NCBI RefSeq assembly: GCF_905475395.1
Contig: NC_058337.1
Coordinates: 111,408,368-111,472,367, forward strand
Reading direction: 5' to 3'
Length of the DNA stretch: 64,000 nucleotides
Source of the DNA: Chrysoperla carnea
Lineage: Eukaryota; Arthropoda; Insecta; Neuroptera; Chrysopidae
Position 1 is the first letter of the stretch. The number at the start of each line of letters is the position of its first letter. The position numbers were made by a program, and so were the translations under genes. Below, piece after piece: positions 30,165 to 43,884 of the stretch. The notes under the pieces were generated by a model. The model worked only from the letters and a program-made list of their open reading frames with translations. It was not told the DNA's origin and searched no databases.

Positions 30165-30596
30165 TTAAATAAACATCAGATTCGGAACATTAATGCAAGT
30201 GCAGTAGCTGCTATGATTATGATCACACTGTCTAGGATTTAGTAGGTTAAAGTTTTCATAAAATATTTCAGGAGCTAAGAGGAAATTTCTCAGATTGTCG
30301 TAAAAGAACTGCAGGCAGAGAAACTGGATCATATTAGATTCAAAATTTAAAAGTATTCTTGCCACACTATTTTCCGTTCGAAAAATAGCAATTGCGTTAA
30401 TTAGCCATTGCGGTAAGAAGAAGAAATCATTTGCGTACGATAGGTAAATTTGTAAGAGTTTCCATTGTACGGAGAATCGAGCAGAAAAAAAACTCCATCT
30501 TTCGTAAAAACGAAAGGTGGAAGAAACTCGTTTCATACATGCCCTAACAGAAAAACCATCTACTTCTTTCTCGTATATAAAAGACGATTTCTGCAC
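30165..30596 (-). CDS. Unrecognised open frame, doubtful
   Basis: This is the longest open frame in the window, about 143 codons. It is rich in Phe and aromatic residues and has a possible membrane-like stretch (FFFLPQWLINAIAIF). Its upstream end has no ATG; the first Met is about 20 residues in (MKRVSSTFRF). No splice sites or family were recognised. It may be a decayed receptor or transposon exon, or a chance frame. A weak hairpin ('ccatctttcgt'...'acgaaaggtgg') lies inside it at about 30491-30515. Confidence 0.2.
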   Translation of the reverse strand: MQKSSFIYEKEVDGFSVRACMKRVSSTFRFYERWSFFSARFSVQWKLLQIYLSYANDFFFLPQWLINAIAIFRTENSVARILLNFESNMIQFLCLQFFYDNLRNFLLAPEIFYENFNLLNPRQCDHNHSSYCTCINVPNLMFI

Positions 30597-31847
30597 TCAA
30601 TTAAGGACATTTTATTTTGATTGCAATTAGTAAAATTAATGTTTGGTAAAATTTCTCCACAATTATCCCAATAATTTTGGTAACAGATATAAGTAAGCAT
30701 ATGGTTTCCTTAGTTGTATGGCTCCAGAACCCTTATCAAAATATTTTTGTTCAAAATATACAGGCAGAATTTTGAAGAACAGGAGACGGTTTTTCTACTC
30801 CAACTGTGAATAACGAATTCAAACTTTCTATCGTGAAATTTATTTAAAATAATTGAATGTTCTTAAGCACTCCTACACAAATATATTTTTCTTTCTCTAT
30901 CTATTTTCTTCATATTTCTATAAATAATATAAAAACAGACGTTAAGTAAATATGACTATCCGCAAATTTCGCTATGAATTTCAAAGATAATCATAATTTT
31001 CCTTTTCTTTTACTGTGGCCCTTAATGGTTATAATTTGAAAATCAAAAGAAAAAATTCTATAAGTTGAAGAAGTGAAGCAAACAAGTTCATTTATTATAA
31101 ATATTATCAAAGATAATAAATAAGATCTCTAGGATATTTCGAAATAAACTTCGATTTTTGCCTCAATTTCCTAGATCAATATTTTTGTATTATATAAATA
31201 CGTATTTCGACTATCAAGTAGTCATCATCAGTATGATTTATCTAATCATAATAACTTTTATGTTACTTGTTGCTAATTTGGTGGCGGACTGCACTGCATT
31301 TTTTGAAGTGAATGATAATATTACTTATGCGAAAATAACATAACAGTCAAAGTTCTAAGTCGTTATGAAACATGAATAAATTATCTACGGACCTTAAAAG
31401 TGTAGTTCAGTAAATGAAGATGTTCATGTGGGTATGCAGACGACCTCTTCTAGTTCAAATGAAATGCAATTAATTTTAAGAATTTGTATTTTTTCTGTTC
31501 AACACTTGTTTGTTTATTCCATAGCAACATACAAAAATGAAGGTTACATTATTTACATTATCTCGAAATATTTTTACGTTTCGTTATTTCCACCAGTAGA
31601 TACTATGACAATTCAATCAGTTTTGATTTTTAGTTTTTGGCATTAAAACTAGATACAAAGTTATACATTTTTGGAATTATTTGTAACAAGCTAAAAACTC
31701 GGATCATAAACTAGCAGGGATAGTTAAGTCCAACAATACTAGCTTTTAGAGCACACAACATGACCAATTTTTAAATTTTAATAATCTTTCCATTATTTTC
31801 TAGATGAAAAAAAACGAACATTCATTAATTTTAAGGTCATTATCAAC
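30597..31847. other. AT-rich spacer, no gene seen
   Basis: Nothing supported. Confidence 0.4.
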
Positions 31848-32425
31848 AAATGAAACAAAAATTGACTGAGTTAATTGTTGAAATACCATGTATAGACAAT
31901 ATTGATTGCACTATTTTTTCTTTTTTTTGCGTCATGTAAGTAAAGATAGATATTCGGTCTTAGATAGCCCCATATAACTGATATTCCCATATAATACATA
32001 CTATATAATTTGCACCTTATTTGCACCCTCACGAATAAAAAGTGATGTTTACGAAAAAATGTTTCAAACAAAAGTTGTTTATTTTTTTCTAAGGAACATT
32101 TTTTATATCTTTTTGTTCTATCTCTTACAGTTAGAGCTTACGGGCCCAAGCCTGATTTGACTATGCTGCTCATTTACGATTTCAGTCTCACATTTTATGT
32201 CGTGAGCACACTATAAAAATTTCATCTTCATAGTTATCGTGTTCACAGACAGACAGACAGACAGACACGCAGGCAAATATCCGGACGGACATCCGAAAAT
32301 GGGCTTATTAGGTGATTTGATGAACATCTATACGTAATTTTGTTCGTAGTATCAATATTTTTAAGCGTTACAAACTTGGGACTAAACTTAGTGTACCTTG
32401 ATGTATTTTATATATACATGAAATA
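31848..32425 (+). repeat. Dispersed repeat family 1, copy A
   Basis: Shares the family 1 order of blocks: near-palindrome 'attgactgagttaattgt', 'gtgatgtttacgaaaaaatg', 'ctcatttacga', a (CAGA)n tract at 32250-32270, 'aaacttgggactaaactta' and a 'tatacatg' end. No open frame is conserved between copies, so it is a non-coding mobile or formerly mobile unit of unknown class. Confidence 0.85.
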
Positions 32426-33235
32426 CATCTTACTGTAATGTAACTTTTTATACCTATATTTGAAAATTTTTATTACTTAGATATTTGATTTTAACTAACA
32501 AATTAACAAAAAAGTATATTAAAGAAGATTTCATTTTTTTATAAATATTTACAATATTTACAAAAGAATTAAATTTTTTTAAATAATTTATTACGTTTTT
32601 ATATTTATGACTACAAGTTTGAATTATTTAATCAATGTGATGCTATTAAGTAAGTTGCTTAGAATTCATATAAAAAAAAATTAAATAAATTTAGTATTTA
32701 AGAATAAAAAAACACACCACTAAAATGAATATACACAAAAAAAAATAATTTTAAGATTATTTTTACCTATTTATAAATATCCAAATAGTTTTCTAATAAA
32801 AAACCTTGAATAAAAATTTATCAAGTTAAAATATATTTTTTTCTCTTAAATAAAATGCTATTTTTTTTTTTAAATTTTAAATAAATGATGACATCCGCAT
32901 TTTGCATATACCGGGTGTTTGGTAATAAAATTTGTTTAAAATATTTAGCAGGTAGTATCCTCCTCACAGTACTAAACTATTCTATTGATCTTTTACATCA
33001 AAGTATATAAAATGAGATTGGCCAATTTAGATAATAGTTTTTTCACTAAACGGCACAGGTAAAAAAATGGTTAAAAAATTGGTGGAAAAATTTCGAGGGA
33101 TTAATTACAAGTGTACCATATTTGCACACTTGACATTAAATTACTTTTTGCATTGTCAATCAATTTTTTTTCATAAATGAAAACTTATTTCCAATAATGT
33201 GACATTTTTTTACCAAACTTATAAATATATATATA
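32426..33235. other. AT-rich spacer with a possible transposon end
   Basis: 'ataccgggtgtttggtaa' at 32910 resembles the terminal motif of common insect hairpin elements, but I found no matching opposite end. No gene was seen. Confidence 0.35.
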
Positions 33236-33687
33236 CTAGAGTGATACCCACCCGCTTCGCTGGGTTTAAAAGTAAAGATTGATAAAGACTGCTCTCGCTT
33301 ATCCTCTTTCTGTAACACTCGATATAGTGGTAAGGATTGTTTTACAAACCTAAAATATATGTACGGTTTTCTATTTTTTAAATGTATAATAGTCGTAATT
33401 ATTCATTGAGTATATCAGAGAAGATGGCCGTGAAATATTTTATATTGACTGTTTTTACAGAAATCTACAATTATCTTATTATGGTATCTAATATCAAATT
33501 AAATTAATTTAAAATTTTTTTTTTTAATTTTTATTAATATATCATTATAAATTATATCTCATGTGTTATTCTGAAGTATGAGCTATGTTGCTGTACAGTT
33601 TCATTAAAAACTATTCGCTCATTTCAGCGTGAAAGCGTAACAAACAAACAAACATGCTTACTTTCGCATTTATAATATATATAGAGA
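33236..33687 (-). mobile_element. Complete non-autonomous Helitron, 452 bp (family H1)
   Basis: Read on the minus strand it begins A|TCTCTATATATATTAT at 33687 and ends TCACTCTAG|T at 33236. The terminal hairpin ACCCAGC-GAA-GCGGGT sits just before the 3' end (about 33249-33264). TC start, CTAG end, subterminal hairpin and A/T insertion are the Helitron hallmarks. The 5' half matches the copy at the left edge of the window. No Rep/helicase is encoded. Short AGAGATAT repeats follow outside the 5' end. Confidence 0.85.
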
Positions 33688-36600
33688 TATAGAGATATAG
33701 AGAAGATCGAAATTAATCATCTAAAGGGCAATTAAAAATCTATTACATCTTTCTATTATAATTTTATTCTAATGATATTAATTCTTAATTTCGAGATGGC
33801 TGAAGCTTTTTTTTTGAAGTTGCACGTATTGTACCTCAATAAATATTTTTTATAAACACTCGATATAAATTATTCATATTATAAACAAATGTTTTTTTAA
33901 TTTCCATTATTACAAATTTTTAAAGTTTAAATAATAATTAACATATAGATAATTAAATATTTTCCATTAATAGAGTTCAATAAAAGGTGACTTTTTGTCG
34001 GTGTGTAAGCGGAACATGTTTTAATGTATTCTATCAATGACCAGCAAAGATCTTCCATATCCGGCATAAAACTTCCTCTAATAACTTACCTACAGAAAAA
34101 ATTCCGTCATCATTCCGTCTAATCAAAAATATTATAGGTAATAAAATAATATTTCTATAGTGATAAAAATGAAGTGTTTTTATTTTAAATTCCATAAATA
34201 CTAAAAATTCTATAAAATATGATTTATTTTATGTTATTTTGCTCTAAAAGTTCAATCAATTGTAACGGTTTTAAGCGATCGATTATTATATATTTTATTC
34301 AATTGAAAACAAAATATTTGTATTGTAAGTGTTTTGAAAAATATCCATTTAAAATAATTTCAATAAATCTTCGATAATATTGAACATTGTTATAAAATTA
34401 TCTTATTCATGTGTCAAACCTCCTCTAAATCATACGGATGAACGAGCAACGTAAATTATGTAATAATCAGTCATTATTTTCATAAACTCAATATTTCCTA
34501 TTTTATATAGATTGTTAACACTCCGTCTCAAAGAAATTCTAACGCAGATGTTTGACAAAATATTACTTAAATTTTCTTATTATTATTCAATTATTCTTCT
34601 ATTTGAATATTAAAAAAACGGATATCCGTCAGACGCTTGTGTGGCCATTCAAAGTGTTTGAAAAATACCCTTACCGCGAGCCGCACGGATCAGATATACC
34701 CTACTTACAAGAATTTTGTAGATAAAAAACTCTTTAAATTAAGCATAATAGGAAACTGTACTTTAAATTGTATTTCAATATGACTTTCAATAATTTAGCT
34801 TTCTTGGAAGAAGGTTTTTAAGTGCTTAAAGCCATTATAGCTTGTAGGTAGTTTTCTCGCGGGTAAAATAAAAAAATCAAATCAAGAGATGTCGTGACAC
34901 TCGATAGAAACGGTAGAACTATATTCCATTCGCTATAAATTATCAAGCTTTAAAAATTGACCTAGTTGTTAAAAGCCATCTGTGAAAAGTAATCAGAAGT
35001 TACTTAAAATCAGAATCAGAATCAGAAATCAGTCCAAAATAGAATTTTGGACACCATAACCATAATATCATTGCCTTATTAAGAATGCTATTAATATTTC
35101 AAGATAATAAACTATAAAAAACGAGCACTTGCATAATTAAGTTCATATCGCAATCGAGACTAAAGAGAGAATTTCGCTGTACTAGAATTTAGGTCATTTC
35201 TTATTTACAGGGATAACGTTGGTGATATGTATCATAAAATTAACTTTTTTTTTTAAATCGTTATATTTTATAATAAAAATTTTATTTCAATATCAAATAT
35301 TCAATTAAATTTTACATGGCCATAAATTAAATCAAACATATAAAATGATTAAATGTACAAGATGACAAAATACTTTACTCACACAAAGATCCATCTCTAA
35401 TTTTATCAATTAAAAAAAATTTGTCGTCTTATGTTTTTTATTTTTTTGGACTACTACTACACAAGGTCGTCTCTTACATTTAAAATAAAGTGAAGATGTA
35501 TTTATTTGAATAATGTATAAAATTGAAATAAGTTTTAATATTTTAATAAAAAAGTATTAAAATTATTTATTGAATTTATACTGATAGGAACAAAAATTGG
35601 AACAGCTGATGTAATCTTTTGAATAACTGAAGGGTCGAATATGATGGCAAGAAAACATTTGTAACATTCAATTCAACTAGTTGAGAGTAGAAGCGTGCTA
35701 AATTCTAAGATTTTATTCTTGAAATTGAAACTATAAGAGAATCGGGTTCGTGAAGGTATTAATTCTATGGGCAAAAATTTTTTATGTTATTAAAATCGCA
35801 AATGTTACAAGTGCTTATTTATTGTATTTAAATTGCATAATGCTTATGATAGTTACTTTTCTTCAAGATACTTCGAAAAGTAATAGTAGCCTCCAAAAGG
35901 GTTTCAAACAAAGGGGGTCAAACTTTGGTTTACCTGGGTTTATTAAAACTTATGATTTATCGTTGACATTCCATGTTAAGTATATTCTCCTCTAAATTTG
36001 CAGAAAGAAGCTTCACATGTTTCATGTCTCATTTTTTGTACCCACCAAATAAAACAATTTCGGCTATTTTTTTTGTATTATTTAATCAGACGTATATGAC
36101 TTGCAAATGGTTTAAAATAAAATATTTAAAAATAAAATTATTTATTATACAGTGTGAGACAGTGACAGTGAATATATTATTACATTATTTTAATTATTTA
36201 TTGATAAAAGAGGTCAAGTTTATAATAATTTAAAAATATTTTTATTTTTATTATTATGGCAAACATTAGTGACTAGAAGATGTTAGTTCATAATTCTGTT
36301 ATTATTTATTATTTTTACTTTTTATATAATTTTTTATGACTTTTTTAAATAATTTCTCATTATAGTGTGTAATATTATTTTTGCTTCTTACTAATAGTTT
36401 GCTTAAGTTTGTTTTTTACTAATCCACGATTTTTTTTTCTCCAGAAAACAAATTGTGAACTTGTGACTCTAGAAACGATTTGTTCCTCCCTTCAATTTCA
36501 TCAATGGGTGCGATTTTAAACATTACCTAGACATTTACGAACTATTGAAAGGAATGGCATGGTCACAGCGCTGGACGTTTCAAAAAGACCGATTAAACGA

Positions 36601-38410
36601 ATAAACAAACAAAATTACGCCTGTAACACTTTTTTTTTTAATTAAATTCTCGCGATGTCAACGCAAAATACTGTGCAGTGATCCAGAAATTTTTTGTGTT
36701 AATGATTCAATGTTTAATAACATTCTTTAACTAGGAAATGCATATCATAGGTTAAAATTTACAGTTTTTATTGTTCTTATTCTAACAAAAATAATTGAAT
36801 AATAAATTTAAAATACTGACCATAAAACTTTATTAGTGTAAATATTTTTATATTTGAATTAGCTTCTGCACATATTACTTCTATATTTGTATGATTTAAA
36901 AATTCCACAAATAACCCAAAAACGCTATAAAATTTAACTGCATACAAAAAATTTGATTTACTTGTCTGTTTTTCAACATTTGCAGCAATAAAATAGCCGG
37001 ACACAGTATGTAAGGGTTTCTAAAAAAATTACCAAAAATTCATTTTACCAGACTTTCAATTCAGAATACTCTTTTAATTATTTTCAACGAGTTTAGCTGA
37101 AAATATCTTTACGTGGTGTAAAATCTTAACATATTTAATTGGTGTAAAATCTTTTACGATTTTTACAATTAGTTTTATTATCCAAAGATTAAAGTTGCAT
37201 ATGTTTTAACTTGAAATTATAGAAAAGTATTCCAAACGATAATACATAACATTTAATTGCCAGAATAATCCGTCATTTTTCTCCCATTCAATAAATTATT
37301 ATAAATATAGGTTTAGTATCGACATTTACGACTTCTATAAAAAATTGATTAACAAGCCTGTGATCATTTTATTGCCAATTTAAATATCGTTTGATGCAAT
37401 TTGTAGGTATCATCATATGTTGCACGTATGACCTCTTTAGCGAGTTTCTTCCTCTTTATTTAATTAGGAATTTTAAGCGTTCCTCTCTGTATACTAGATG
37501 CGCTTACTAGACTAAAATACGCTTAGTTTATGAAGCTCTTATCTGATGCATTTTTTACAATGCAAATATTAATGTTAATAGGTTTATTGTAATTTTTTTT
37601 GCTTTAACTAAAAACTGTTAATTCCAATACTTGAATAAAGAAATATAATGAATATCTATAAATTAAATACTATACAAAATACGGAAACACATAATTATGT
37701 TTCCTTAATAAATAATAAATAAATCAATAATAATATTTAACAATATATTTATTGTATGTATTATGAATCATTAGATAGATACTAATATGATTTATAAACA
37801 TGAATATCAATCATATTTTTTATTCTTATATTTATTTTTAAATATATTTTTATTCAATTATACATATTATAATAATGCTATGAGTATATAATTTTTTTAT
37901 TCTGACATATTTAATATTCAATTTTTCATAATAATTATCTATTAAATATACATAAATAGTTAATGCTTAAATGAACTTTATGATGCAGGTAAAGGTGCTC
38001 AAAGAACAATTAGTAAAAGATGTTCAAACAAAAATCGACTAATTAAAGAAAATGAAATCTCACTTTTTTTTTGCTAAAACCTGGTGGAATACTTGTTTCT
38101 CAGGTGTCAAATATCTTAGGTGTCACTAACGCATGAGTTAGTGAGGAAAATGTTTCTATTTGATAAAATGTTAATTTATTGAAGCCATGTAAAATTTGAC
38201 TTGAAAAATAATAAATAGGCAACTTGTATTATATTAGAGAAAAATTTTGAAATTCTTGCTTTACCATCACTAAATTGACAATTTTCCAAGTGTACAACCT
38301 TTAAATTAAATGGTTGTGCCCGATTAACTAAGAATGTGTGAGCGCGGTAGTGAGGACACAAATTTAAAAAAATATATTTGTAAATTTTGATTATGTTTTA
38401 TGTTATGAGT
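33688..38410. other. AT-rich spacer, no gene seen
   Basis: The stretch 34615-34700 is richer in G/C and holds the palindrome GGATATCC; it looks like a piece of an old repeat. Other open frames are short and without features. Confidence 0.35.
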
Positions 38411-38630
38411 TGCCAGTATAAGACGAAAAGTAAGAATACAATTTTTCGATATCTGAAGTAATTTTCGAAATATCGAAAATTGAAAATTTAGTTTAATTAT
38501 TTAGCTTTCGATATTTCGAAAACCAAGGCAGACATCGAAAAATTTTATTCTTATTTTTCGTCTACATTCATGAAGTTATAACAAAATTTTAAAGGTACAA
38601 ATAATTTCAACCCTAAATCTAAAATTACCT
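38411..38630 (+). repeat. Foldback repeat family F, third copy
   Basis: The best preserved copy. The arm from 38422 (GACGAAAAGTAAGAATACAA) pairs with the arm ending at 38562 (TTTATTCTTATTTTTCGTC), enclosing two nested TTTCGATATTTCGAAAA-type palindromes. The right flank matches the other two copies. Confidence 0.75.
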
Positions 38631-39711
38631 TGGTGATCGTACTCCTTTAAGCAAAACAAGTAATGGAAACTATGATGTGTTTTCATTTAATTCTAAACGA
38701 AAACTTATAGCTTAATTTATCCAGAACTAAATTTAAAAACAAATTACCATCTTTACCTTACAAGAATTCTTAGCAATGCATATTTTTATAATTTTTTATG
38801 GATATTGTACGGGTAGATAGATACATACTTAAAAAAATAGATATTAGTATTCAAATGATTAGTATTTAAAGGATATGTCTTGTGTTTGTGAATGTAATAT
38901 TTTTGCAAAAACATTTTTTTTTAAATAATTAACCTTGATCATATTGAAATTACTTATAGACAAATCGTAAAAAGAACAGTTTAAAAAATTTATTGTATGC
39001 TAATTAAGCATATTTGTGAATGTGTGTGTGAAAAGGTTTTTTTTAATATCTATAACAAAAAAAAAATGCAATATCTGAATTGCGTGAGCGAAATTAACTC
39101 AACGTCAGGCATGGTACATTTCGAGCATGCGCTCTTTTGGATAACTTTCATAACTTTATCTTACGAATCTAAATAGATGTCATGATAATCAGTTTTGTTA
39201 ATTATCTTAAAAATAACGTTATTATTTGACAAGAGAAACATAAAAAATTTATTAATATAATCATTAATATTTGAATTAGTACCTTATATAAACGGAATAT
39301 TTTCAATAGAACAGATCAATTTATCTTTCTATTTATACAATCGTTGGTGCGTCTGTTTGTCATTACGACTTCCTAACACCTGATTCAAGTTTAGACGATG
39401 ATTCTTTGCTACGTTAGGTTTGCTTCGATATCCATCTTAACCCGCTTATTGGTTTAAATTTTTGGAGCTTAGAATGCTCTAAGGTTAAAAGTTGGAGGCA
39501 AGCTTAAGGTTGTTTTTAGACCTCTTTAGGTTAATGATCCATCTTTAGGCTAATGGCCAAATATCACCTTCCTCAACATTTTACCCTGATTTGGGAGTAT
39601 AAATGCCTACAGTTTAGGATTGTACATACATATTTTTATACCAATGTGGTGGGTATTTTTAACACGCTTTTTTTTTTACTAGCTTCATGCGTATGCTAGT
39701 ATGTTAGTATG
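38631..39711. other. AT-rich spacer, no gene seen
   Basis: A short (GTATGTTA)n tract lies at about 39690-39720. Nothing else is supported. Confidence 0.4.
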
Positions 39712-39930
39712 TTAGTATGTAACGGAATCTTCGAACATGATTTTGACTCCTTCAAAACATCGGCTTAACTCGAAATTTGACATACTCATCAAGGACTGAC
39801 GACAATATAATAATTTAAAAGTTTATTTGATTATCCTGATCAGGATATTCAGGATTAACGATTTTCATATGTGAAAATATATACATTTATTTGCGCTCCC
39901 ATCATATTTATACTGAATTTTTAATAAATA
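39712..39930 (-). repeat. Dispersed repeat family 3, copy 1
   Basis: Read on the minus strand it contains 'agtataaatatgatgggag', 'gcgcaaataaatgtatat', 'cctgatcaggataat' and ends 'gattccgttacatac'. The same order of blocks occurs on the plus strand at 44329-44513, so the two copies are inverted and about 4.6 kb apart. Confidence 0.75.
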
Positions 39931-41975
39931 AATAATAGTCTAAAAAACAAAAAAACACAAATTAGTTCAGCTAGTAACAAAAGCGTGTTTTTTAGTTTTT
40001 TAAAACTATTATTTATTTTCTATTGAACTTTTAAATAAAGATTTTGGGGCAAAAATATCGTCACCTAATCCGCTGTTTCATGTTGACAAAAGGAGTCTGG
40101 ACAAATAAGTAATTTTCATCGAAATTCTTTGATTTATTATCAAATATCAGTTTTATGTCAAAATATATTTTAAGCACCATAGAAACAAAATAACAAATGT
40201 TCAAAACATTTTTAATCCAGTTATAATGTATTCCTTATCACCAGTTTTGTAAACTTTAAAAACTGTTGTGTATTTTTTTTTATGTGAACAACATATTGTT
40301 TCGCGACAATGTAGGCGACAATGTTTCTTACAAAAAACGCTAGATAGAGTATTTCTTAGCAGGAAAACGAAGACCAAAATCATATCAAAAGCCGAAAAAA
40401 GTACCTTATGATGCACAAGACAAAAAAAATGGGTTTATAAACATCCAGAATGTTCCAGCGAAACAATCAGATAACGGTTAGTTATAGATATAATTAAGAG
40501 ATTATAGCAACGATTTATGTAAAAACATGTCTATTTTTATTACATTATTACAAATTTGTTTAAAAAAAATTAATTATTTATGTATATAGGTAAGCTAATA
40601 AAATAATAAATGATGTATTAATTATCTTGTTTTGAATTTATTGAATTTATTAATATTTAAGAAAAAAAGTTCATTATTACCTTAAATGGTGGTAATCAAT
40701 TAATTAACATATTGAAAACCTTTGTTATGCATTTATATTTATGTAAAGACATACATGGTAAAACGGGAAGGATTTAATACATTTTTAGAAAAATATTTTT
40801 TTGAAATCGTGATAATATTTTTCTTCCGCACCCTGTGAATATTCTATCGCACCCTAGAAGTTAAATTTCATAAATTTTCTTATCTTTCATTTATTTTCTT
40901 TCTAATTCAAGATAGAACGTGTTCTTATTGGATTATTAATTTGCGCACTGTGAAATTGATATTTGTGTGAAACTGATATTGTCTAAAATTAGTGTTTCAA
41001 AAATCGTCGCAATGTGGAGAATTTATATCAAATTTTCGGACAAAATATAATGAAGGAATTTTTATGCTTAAAATTGATTCAAAAGACTGTTTAGATGCAA
41101 AAGTACCTTTTATCTATCAAAAATAAAAATAAAAATTTTTAGTCATATTCGTCTTCAACCCCAATTAATTTATTTTCTTGTTTTTGCTTTTGTGAGCTTC
41201 TTTTTTTATTATCTATGCTTGTTTTTGTTTTCACGTAAGAGTTACATGTTACAAGGTTTCACTGGAAAACTGCTTATCTTAATTAAAAGCTATGTTAATC
41301 GTTATCCTTATCTTAGTTTTAAAAGAAAAGGCGTAAGTTCACGCAAAATTTTTTTTCATATCCATAATAAAGAATAATTAAACTTTGCGTAGTTAAAAAA
41401 AATTTTGTCGGGCAAAACGTGACACATAGACAAACAGCTTTGAGTATGATAGATTTCTTGAAAAAAATTACTTCTTTAAAAGCAAATATGAATCACAAAT
41501 ATTTTATTATATTAATAGAAACATTAACATTAAATACTAATAAGTAAAGCACAAACCTTCATTTTCAGTATAAATAAAAATTCTTGCTCAATTGCACTAA
41601 CAAACATAGTAAAGGTAAATTGAATAACGTCCTTAAGATATTTAGAAAGGAATTTATACTTAAATCACATCTCCAATCCACGTATAGATAATGGACTTCC
41701 TTGTCCACATTATACAGAGTTTTCAGCATAAAAAGCTAGAAATAAAGTTTAATAAAATGAAATCTTTCATACATACATACTTTACATACATTTTTATGTA
41801 CCTACTTTATTAAAAGTATCATAAATGTGTAGTATAATAATAAAAATAAATATTTACATTTATTTATAAGTATATGTAGAATTGTAGAAGTTATAAGTTT
41901 TACACCTGTATACAAAATAAATAATAGTATTATTACACAGGGGAGTGTTGTCTAGGTTGGTAACTGCAATAATTT
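39931..41975. other. AT-rich spacer, no gene seen
   Basis: No supported gene or repeat. Confidence 0.4.
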
Positions 41976-42627
41976 CTTTTTATACCATGTATATATGAAA
42001 TATACATAGTATTATAAGTTTAGTCCCAAGTTTGTAACGCCTAAAAATATTGATGCTACAAAAAAAAATTGGTATAGGTGTTCATAAAATCACCTAATTA
42101 ATCCATTTCCGGTTGTCCGTCCGTCCGTCCGTCTGTGGTCACGATTACTCAAAAACGAAAAGAGATATCAAGCTGAAATTTTTACAGCGTGCTTAGGACG
42201 TAAAAAGTGAGGTCAAGTTCGTAAATGAGCAACATGGGTCAATTGGGTCATGGGTCCGTAGTACCCATCTTGTAAACCGTTAGAGATAGAATAAAAGTTT
42301 AAAAGTAAAAAATGTTCCTTACAAAAAAATAAACAACTTTTGTTTGAAACATTTTTTTGTAAACATCACTGTTTACCCACGAGGGCGTTAATTAGGTACA
42401 AATTTTATAGTATATATTAATATAGGAATATCAAAGTGAATATCTTTTGTTATTTACATGACGTCAAAAACAACAAACGATTGCGCATCAACACTTGCGC
42501 ATTATATGAGAATATCAGTTAAATATGTCAGATATGTATGTATGTGAAATGTGACAGAGTTATCAACACTGCCTATACATGGTATTTCAACAATTAACTC
42601 AGTCAATTGTTTGTTTTCACTTGTTTC
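41976..42627 (-). repeat. Dispersed repeat family 1, copy B
   Basis: Inverted relative to copy A and among the longer copies. It has the block order 'tttagtcccaagtttgtaac', 'ggtgttcataaaatcac', (GTCC)n at 42116-42133, 'aggacgtaaaaagtgagg', 'aaacatcactgtttac' and 'tgacgtcaaaaacaacaaac', and ends in the near-palindrome 'acaattaactcagtcaattg'. The TGACGTCA-bearing segment is shared in full with copy G only, so these two form a subfamily. Confidence 0.85.
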
Positions 42628-42655
42628 TGTCATAAATGTAACAGGTGAAATTTAC

Positions 42656-43012
42656 AAAATATAAAAACCCCCGACAAATTTTCGCTTATGGAACCCTAAG
42701 CTCGCACTTGATGCATATCTAAGAAAACTATCCATTTAATTACCTTTTCCCTTAGAGCGTTCTCCAAACTGAACCAATTTTGAGGCTCATCGAATATTTT
42801 TTAGTTATCCCCGGTACGAAACCCTACCTCGCACTTGAAATATACCTAAGAACACTCTTCATTGAATTATCTTTCAAACGAAACAATAAAAAATGAAAAT
42901 CGGATCATCCGTTTAGGTGCTACGAAAGCTACAGACAGACAGACACACACACACACATAGAGGTCAAACTTATAACACTTTTTTTTGGTTCGGGGGTTAA
43001 AAATACATTTGC
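42656..43012 (+). repeat. Dispersed repeat family 2, copy 1
   Basis: Starts near 'aaaaacccccgacaaatttt' and ends near 'cttataacactttttttt' and 'ggttcgggggtta'. Inside, two similar units 'cctaagctcgcacttga' and 'cctacctcgcacttgaa' follow one another. An (ACAG)n/(AC)n tract lies at 42931-42956. It sits directly beside family 1 copy B. Confidence 0.8.
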
Positions 43013-43324
43013 TTTGCAATCAGTGGTATTGAAATTTTAAAAGAATCTTTAAATACTTGTATAAGTTAAATAGAAACAATGAGCCATTATGATAATTATT
43101 GTGAATGTAGAGTATGGTTCACATTCGAAGTCATGAACTACTTTCTGCTGACATTTGGATAAAATTTTATCGAATATTAGAAATACGAGACGGGCTACTT
43201 TATTCTCTTCAATTTTGATTCCGAATAAAAACTTCCTTCAATTTTAATTCCTCGTCATTTTTAATCATTTCCAGCATATATTATTGCGTAGATTTTCAGC
43301 GATTGGCCAACTTTGCTTTATGTG

Positions 43325-43884
43325 ATAACAAACAATTGACTGAGTTAATTGTTGAAATACCATGCATAAACAGTGTTGATTACTCTATCACATTACACAT
43401 ACATACATGTCACACATATATAACTAATATAACTGATATTTCCTTATAATACATACTATACAATTTACGCATAATTTGCACACTCACGGGTAAACAGTGA
43501 TGTTTACGAAAAAATGTATCAAACAAAAATTGTTTTGTTTCTTTTAGGGAACATTTAAACTTTTATTCTATCTCTAACGGTTCACAAGATGGATCCTGCG
43601 GACCAAAGATCCAATTGACCTATGTTTCTCATTTACGAACTCGACCTCACTTCTTACGTCCTGAGTACGCTGTAAAAATTTCATCTAGATATATCTTTTC
43701 GGTTTGAGTTATCGCGTTGGCAGACAGACAGACAGTCGGGCAGACAACCGGAAATGGACTAATTAGGTGATTCTATGAACACCTATACCAAAATTTTTTT
43801 CGTAGTATCAATATTTTTAAGCGTTACAAACTTGGGACTAAACTTAGTATACCTTGCATATTACATATATACATGGTATAAAAA
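43325..43884 (+). repeat. Dispersed repeat family 1, copy C
   Basis: Complete block order, from 'aacaattgactgagttaatt' to 'acatggtataaaaat', with a CAGA tract at 43721-43734. Short open frames beyond its right end are not genes. Confidence 0.85.
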
